NCBI GenBank assembly: GCA_016744675.1
Contig: JADGDX010000005.1
Coordinates: forward strand, 1 to 64,000
Length of the DNA: 64,000 nucleotides
Source of the DNA: Desulfuromusa sp.
Lineage (GTDB): Bacteria; Desulfobacterota; Desulfuromonadia; Desulfuromonadales; Geopsychrobacteraceae
Direction: 5' to 3'
Shown here: piece by piece, positions 60,335 through 64,000 of the stretch
How positions within the stretch are numbered: the first letter of the stretch is position 1
Layout of the letters: every line of letters begins with the position of its first letter
The notes under the pieces: model-generated
Told to the model about the DNA's origin: nothing
Databases searched by the model: none
Seen by the model: only the letters and a program-made list of their open reading frames with translations
Program-made: the position numbers and the translations under genes

Positions 60335-61243
60335 GTGCTACAACCTCTTATTTTCGACATCAAACGCTACGCCATTAATGATGGTCCCGGCATCCGGATC
60401 ACCATTTTCTTGAAAGGGTGCCCTCTTCATTGCATTTGGTGCCACAACCCAGAAAGCATCTCACCTAAACCACAAAAAACGTATCATGCCGACAAATGCA
60501 TCGGCTGTGGTGAATGCGCCAAAGCGTGCCCACATCAAGCCTGCATCTTAACGTCCGAAGGAATTATCACTGATCCAGAGAGATGTGATCTAGCAGGTCA
60601 CTGTGCAGAGGTTTGCCCAACCCTAGCCACAGAGATGTCCGGTTACTACAAATCAATCCCTGAACTTCTGGAAATTATCGAAAAAGAACGTCCTCTGTTT
60701 GATCAGTCGGGAGGAGGAGTGACCTTTTCAGGCGGAGAACCTCTCCTTTTTCCTAACTACTTGAATGAAATCCTTACAGCCTGCGGTGAGAAGCAGATCC
60801 ATCGGACTATTGACACCAGCGGCCAAGCCAAAACAGAAAATCTCCTAAAGATCGCCGAACAAACCGATTTATTTCTTTATGATTTAAAGCTGATGGACGC
60901 CTCCAAACACAAAGCCTATACCGGCAAAAGCAATGAACTCATTCTCTCTAATCTTGTCACCCTGGCAGAAACTGGAGTCGATATTCAAATCCGCATCCCG
61001 CTTATTAAAGGGGTTAATTCGGACCGAGAGAATATCGAAGCATCTGCCGCCTTTATCAGCAAACTTGCAGGAGAGAAAAAGAGTGTCAATCTGCTTCCCT
61101 ACCATGATATAGCCTCACATAAATATCAAAAGCTAGGAAAACCCCATCACGTCGATAACTTGCTAGAACCTGACCAAATTGACTTAAGACAGGCGATTGA
61201 CTGCTTTACAGCTCACGACCTTCTCACCATTGTTGGCGGTTAA
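60335..61243 (+). CDS. Glycyl radical enzyme activating enzyme (radical SAM)
   Basis: FLKGCPLHCIWCHNPES (CxxxCxxC), two 4Fe-4S ferredoxin motifs, GGVTFSGGEPLL. Confidence 0.94.
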   Translation: MLQPLIFDIKRYAINDGPGIRITIFLKGCPLHCIWCHNPESISPKPQKTYHADKCIGCGECAKACPHQACILTSEGIITDPERCDLAGHCAEVCPTLATEMSGYYKSIPELLEIIEKERPLFDQSGGGVTFSGGEPLLFPNYLNEILTACGEKQIHRTIDTSGQAKTENLLKIAEQTDLFLYDLKLMDASKHKAYTGKSNELILSNLVTLAETGVDIQIRIPLIKGVNSDRENIEASAAFISKLAGEKKSVNLLPYHDIASHKYQKLGKPHHVDNLLEPDQIDLRQAIDCFTAHDLLTIVGG

Positions 61244-61254
61244 AACTCAACGTC

Positions 61255-62580
61255 ATGAATCCTAAAGAGACCCTCAGCTACCAACAAATTTTTCTTTTCT
61301 GGCTTCCATTGGCCGCAACCTGGCTCATGATGTCGGTAGAGGGGCCATTTTTGGCAGCCATCATTGCCCGATTGGCTGCTGAAAAAATAAATCTCGCAGC
61401 ATATGGTGTAGCTTTTGCCTTTGCTCTGATTGCCGAATCACCAATTATTATGCTGATGAGTGCCAGCACAGCCTTGTGCCGCAGTCGGGAAAGCTACCTA
61501 AAACTTAGAACATTCTCCCTGGTCCTTAGTGTTAGCGTGACCCTCTTATTGGCGATATTTCTTGTGCCACAAATTTTCAATCTGGTGATCATCAAATTAA
61601 TTGGGCTCCCTAGCGAAATTGCAAACCTGATCCACACGGCACTGATCTTTCTACTTCCCTGGCCTGGAGCCATTGGAATCCGCCGCTTTTACCAGGGGAT
61701 TCTCATCGCCCAGCACCAGACAAAGCGGGTAGCGGTTTCCACCCTGGCACGCCTGATCAGTATGTCTGGATGTGCCTTTACCCTCTTTTTTTATAGCTCT
61801 TTTCCGGGAGCTATTATTGGTGCGATGTCTCTTTCTGCTGGGGTCATAGCAGAAGCACTGCTAACGCGATATCTGGCGCGCCAGGCCATTACAGACATCT
61901 TGCACACCGACCTGACGGCAGAAACACAACTCAGCTACCGAGAGATCTGTAGTTATTATCTCCCCCTCGCCCTAACTCCTTTTATCGGCCTATCAATTCA
62001 CCCCATGGTCACTTTCTTTCTTGGTAAAAGTCGTGACCCCCTTGAATCTCTCGCTGTCATGCCGGTCATCTATGGCTTAACTTTTGTCTTTCGGGCCATC
62101 GGCCTCTCCTATCAAGAAGTCGCCATTGCATTGCTTGGAGAAAATCAGGGCAACTACAGAAAAGTCAGAAACGTTGCTGTTATCCTCGGGATATCAACTT
62201 CGGCATGTCTCTCTCTGATCGCCTTCACACCGCTGAGTGGCTTCTGGTTTGAGAATCTTTCCGGACTCAATGAACGACTCAGTCAATTTGCTATCCTTCC
62301 ACTTCAAATTGTTGCCATTTTTCCCGCACTCACTGTCCTCATCTGTTTTCAGCGTTCGGTTTTGATAGTCACCAGAGTCACCAATCCAATTTCTCTTTCA
62401 ACCGCCATTGAAGCCACTGGAATCTTTTCTGTTTTATTACTTTCAATGTTATATTTCCCCTTACCCGGCGTTGTTGCAGCATCGATTGCATACGTAACAG
62501 GACGACTGTTGGCCATCGCAGCACTACAACGGCCCCTAAAACCACAACTAACAATTCTCACATCTAAAGGAAACACCTAA
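61255..62580 (+). CDS. MATE-like multi-TM transporter
   Basis: About 12 hydrophobic segments; MATE/MOP-like pattern; operon context. Confidence 0.6.
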   Translation: MNPKETLSYQQIFLFWLPLAATWLMMSVEGPFLAAIIARLAAEKINLAAYGVAFAFALIAESPIIMLMSASTALCRSRESYLKLRTFSLVLSVSVTLLLAIFLVPQIFNLVIIKLIGLPSEIANLIHTALIFLLPWPGAIGIRRFYQGILIAQHQTKRVAVSTLARLISMSGCAFTLFFYSSFPGAIIGAMSLSAGVIAEALLTRYLARQAITDILHTDLTAETQLSYREICSYYLPLALTPFIGLSIHPMVTFFLGKSRDPLESLAVMPVIYGLTFVFRAIGLSYQEVAIALLGENQGNYRKVRNVAVILGISTSACLSLIAFTPLSGFWFENLSGLNERLSQFAILPLQIVAIFPALTVLICFQRSVLIVTRVTNPISLSTAIEATGIFSVLLLSMLYFPLPGVVAASIAYVTGRLLAIAALQRPLKPQLTILTSKGNT

Positions 62581-62584
62581 CTCC

Positions 62585-63484
62585 ATGAGTAATCAGCAGC
62601 CCCAATCACTTAACGGACATTGGTTTGTCATCGGCGCAGCCCTTCTCTGGGGAACCACGGGAACAGCCCAAGCTTTTGCCCCAGCGGGTTTCGACCCCAG
62701 AGTCATCGGTGCATTACGGCTACTGATTGGTGGGATAGCCTTGCTTCTTCTGGCGATCAAAAGAAAAGAACTGGGCAAATTCAGTGATTGGAAACTTCGC
62801 CCGCTGTTTCTGGCAGCAGCTTTTACCGCCTGTTATCAGCTCTGCTTTTTTGCTGCAGTCGCAAAAACCGGGGTTGCCGTCGGAACCATTATTGGGATTG
62901 GTAGCGCTCCCATTGCCGGAGGCTTGCTAGGATTATTCTTTCGCGGAGAACGACCAGGAAAACGTTGGATTATTGCAACAGTGTTGGCAATTTCTGGTTG
63001 TTCTTTACTCAGTTTCAGCGGAGGAGAGGTCGCCATCGATCCCTTCGGCATCCTTCTGGCTCTTGGCGCTGGGCTCTCTTATGCCGCCTATACTCTCATG
63101 ATCAAAGGACTCCTAGAAGAACATGCCCCCAATGCGATTATGGCCATTGTTGTCTGTCTTGGTGCGGTCATGCTTTCACCTGTTCTGTTTCAGATTGACT
63201 TTAATTGGCTTCTGCAACCCCGATCCATTGGTGTTGTTCTCCACTTAGGTCTTGCAAGCATGGCACTTTCTTACTGGCTGTTTGCCAGAGGGTTGCACAC
63301 CGTACAGGTTGGAACCGCTGTCACTCTATCACTCGCAGAGCCAATGACAGCAGCGACTTTTGGAATTCTACTTCTTGGCGAGCAACTCAACGCTCAGGCA
63401 TTTTTGGGAATCAGCTTAATATTTTTTGGGTTGGTCGTGCTCGTTGTGAAAGGGCGGAAGAAACCCTCTGAGGTGAATCAATGA
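62585..63484 (+). CDS. EamA/DMT-family transporter
   Basis: ALLWGTTGTAQAF, internal duplication, SLAEPMTAATFGILLLGE. Confidence 0.88.
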   Translation: MSNQQPQSLNGHWFVIGAALLWGTTGTAQAFAPAGFDPRVIGALRLLIGGIALLLLAIKRKELGKFSDWKLRPLFLAAAFTACYQLCFFAAVAKTGVAVGTIIGIGSAPIAGGLLGLFFRGERPGKRWIIATVLAISGCSLLSFSGGEVAIDPFGILLALGAGLSYAAYTLMIKGLLEEHAPNAIMAIVVCLGAVMLSPVLFQIDFNWLLQPRSIGVVLHLGLASMALSYWLFARGLHTVQVGTAVTLSLAEPMTAATFGILLLGEQLNAQAFLGISLIFFGLVVLVVKGRKKPSEVNQ

Positions 63485-64000
63485 CAACACAACGCCGAGC
63501 TATCCTTTACGGGCTCGGTGCCGTTCTTCTCTGGTCTACAGTTGCAACTGCATTTAAATTGTCTTTGCGCCATTTCACTCCCATTGAGCTGCTTCTTTAT
63601 TCGGGTTCTTTTTCAACCCTACTCCTAGGAGCGATCCTTCTCTACCAAGGGAAATTTCGTCTTGCATTTGAATGCCAGCCCAGCGAATATTTATTATCGA
63701 TTCTACTTGGGCTGCTCAGTCCATTTCTTTATTACCTCATTCTATTCAAAGCCTACGAACTTCTTCCTGCGCAGCAAGCCCAGCCGCTGAATTATACTTG
63801 GGCCATCACCTTGTCGTTGCTGGCCGTCCCCCTATTAAAACAAAAAATTGGCTGGCAACAATGGTTGGCCCTTGTCGTTAGCTATTGTGGTGTTGTGGTG
63901 ATTTCAACAGAAGGAAAACCCTTTAGCTTACAGTTTACCGATCCCCTCGGCGTCACTTTAGCTCTTAGTAGTACGTTCATCTGGGCTCTTTATTGGATTT
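63481..64000 (+). CDS. EamA/DMT-family transporter, truncated by window end
   Basis: ATGA overlap with previous stop; MTTQRRAILYGLGAVLLWSTVATAFKLSLRHFTPIELLLYSG; no stop before the window end. Confidence 0.82.
   Translation, partial: MTTQRRAILYGLGAVLLWSTVATAFKLSLRHFTPIELLLYSGSFSTLLLGAILLYQGKFRLAFECQPSEYLLSILLGLLSPFLYYLILFKAYELLPAQQAQPLNYTWAITLSLLAVPLLKQKIGWQQWLALVVSYCGVVVISTEGKPFSLQFTDPLGVTLALSSTFIWALYWI

Noticed and set aside
59852-60378. Several overlapping ORFs on both strands in the GRE-activase gap
   Set aside because: They read through hairpin stems in many frames, with no RBS or recognisable domains; better explained as a structured non-coding repeat

Overview
The window looks like Desulfuromonadales-type bacterial DNA, judging by gene content only. 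Left to right: (i) a tRNA-Glu copy, an AraC/MGMT fusion and a ClC channel. (ii) A minus-strand [NiFe]-hydrogenase operon: large subunit, Tat-type small subunit, a heme-motif (CLRCH) chemoreceptor, then hypF-B-C-D-E-A. (iii) An MscS channel. (iv) A six-gene exported-protein locus (14726-21388): four related secreted proteins with a double-glycine-like site after the signal peptide, a secreted C39-like peptidase, and an outer-membrane barrel with an N-terminal coiled coil, all preceded by a giant MalT/SARP-like regulator. This resembles a highly divergent Fap functional-amyloid system and is the best candidate for an undescribed system. (v) An accessory strip of small genes, including an exported acyl-carrier-protein-like protein that lacks the prosthetic-group serine. 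(vi) A tRNA-Glu/tRNA-Lys locus with tRNA relics. (vii) Housekeeping genes (purA, hisZ, pepA, mnmH, tRNA-fMet), a hipBA module and proVWX. (viii) Two Sel1-repeat proteins flanking cheV. (ix) A sigma54-controlled proline catabolic and LIV transport cluster bracketed by two paralogous enhancer-binding proteins. (x) A HypD-like glycyl radical enzyme and its activase, separated by an array of strong hairpins, followed by MATE and EamA transporters. No CRISPR array, rRNA or intact transposase was seen. Family assignments are from reading motifs in the translations; no database search was run.
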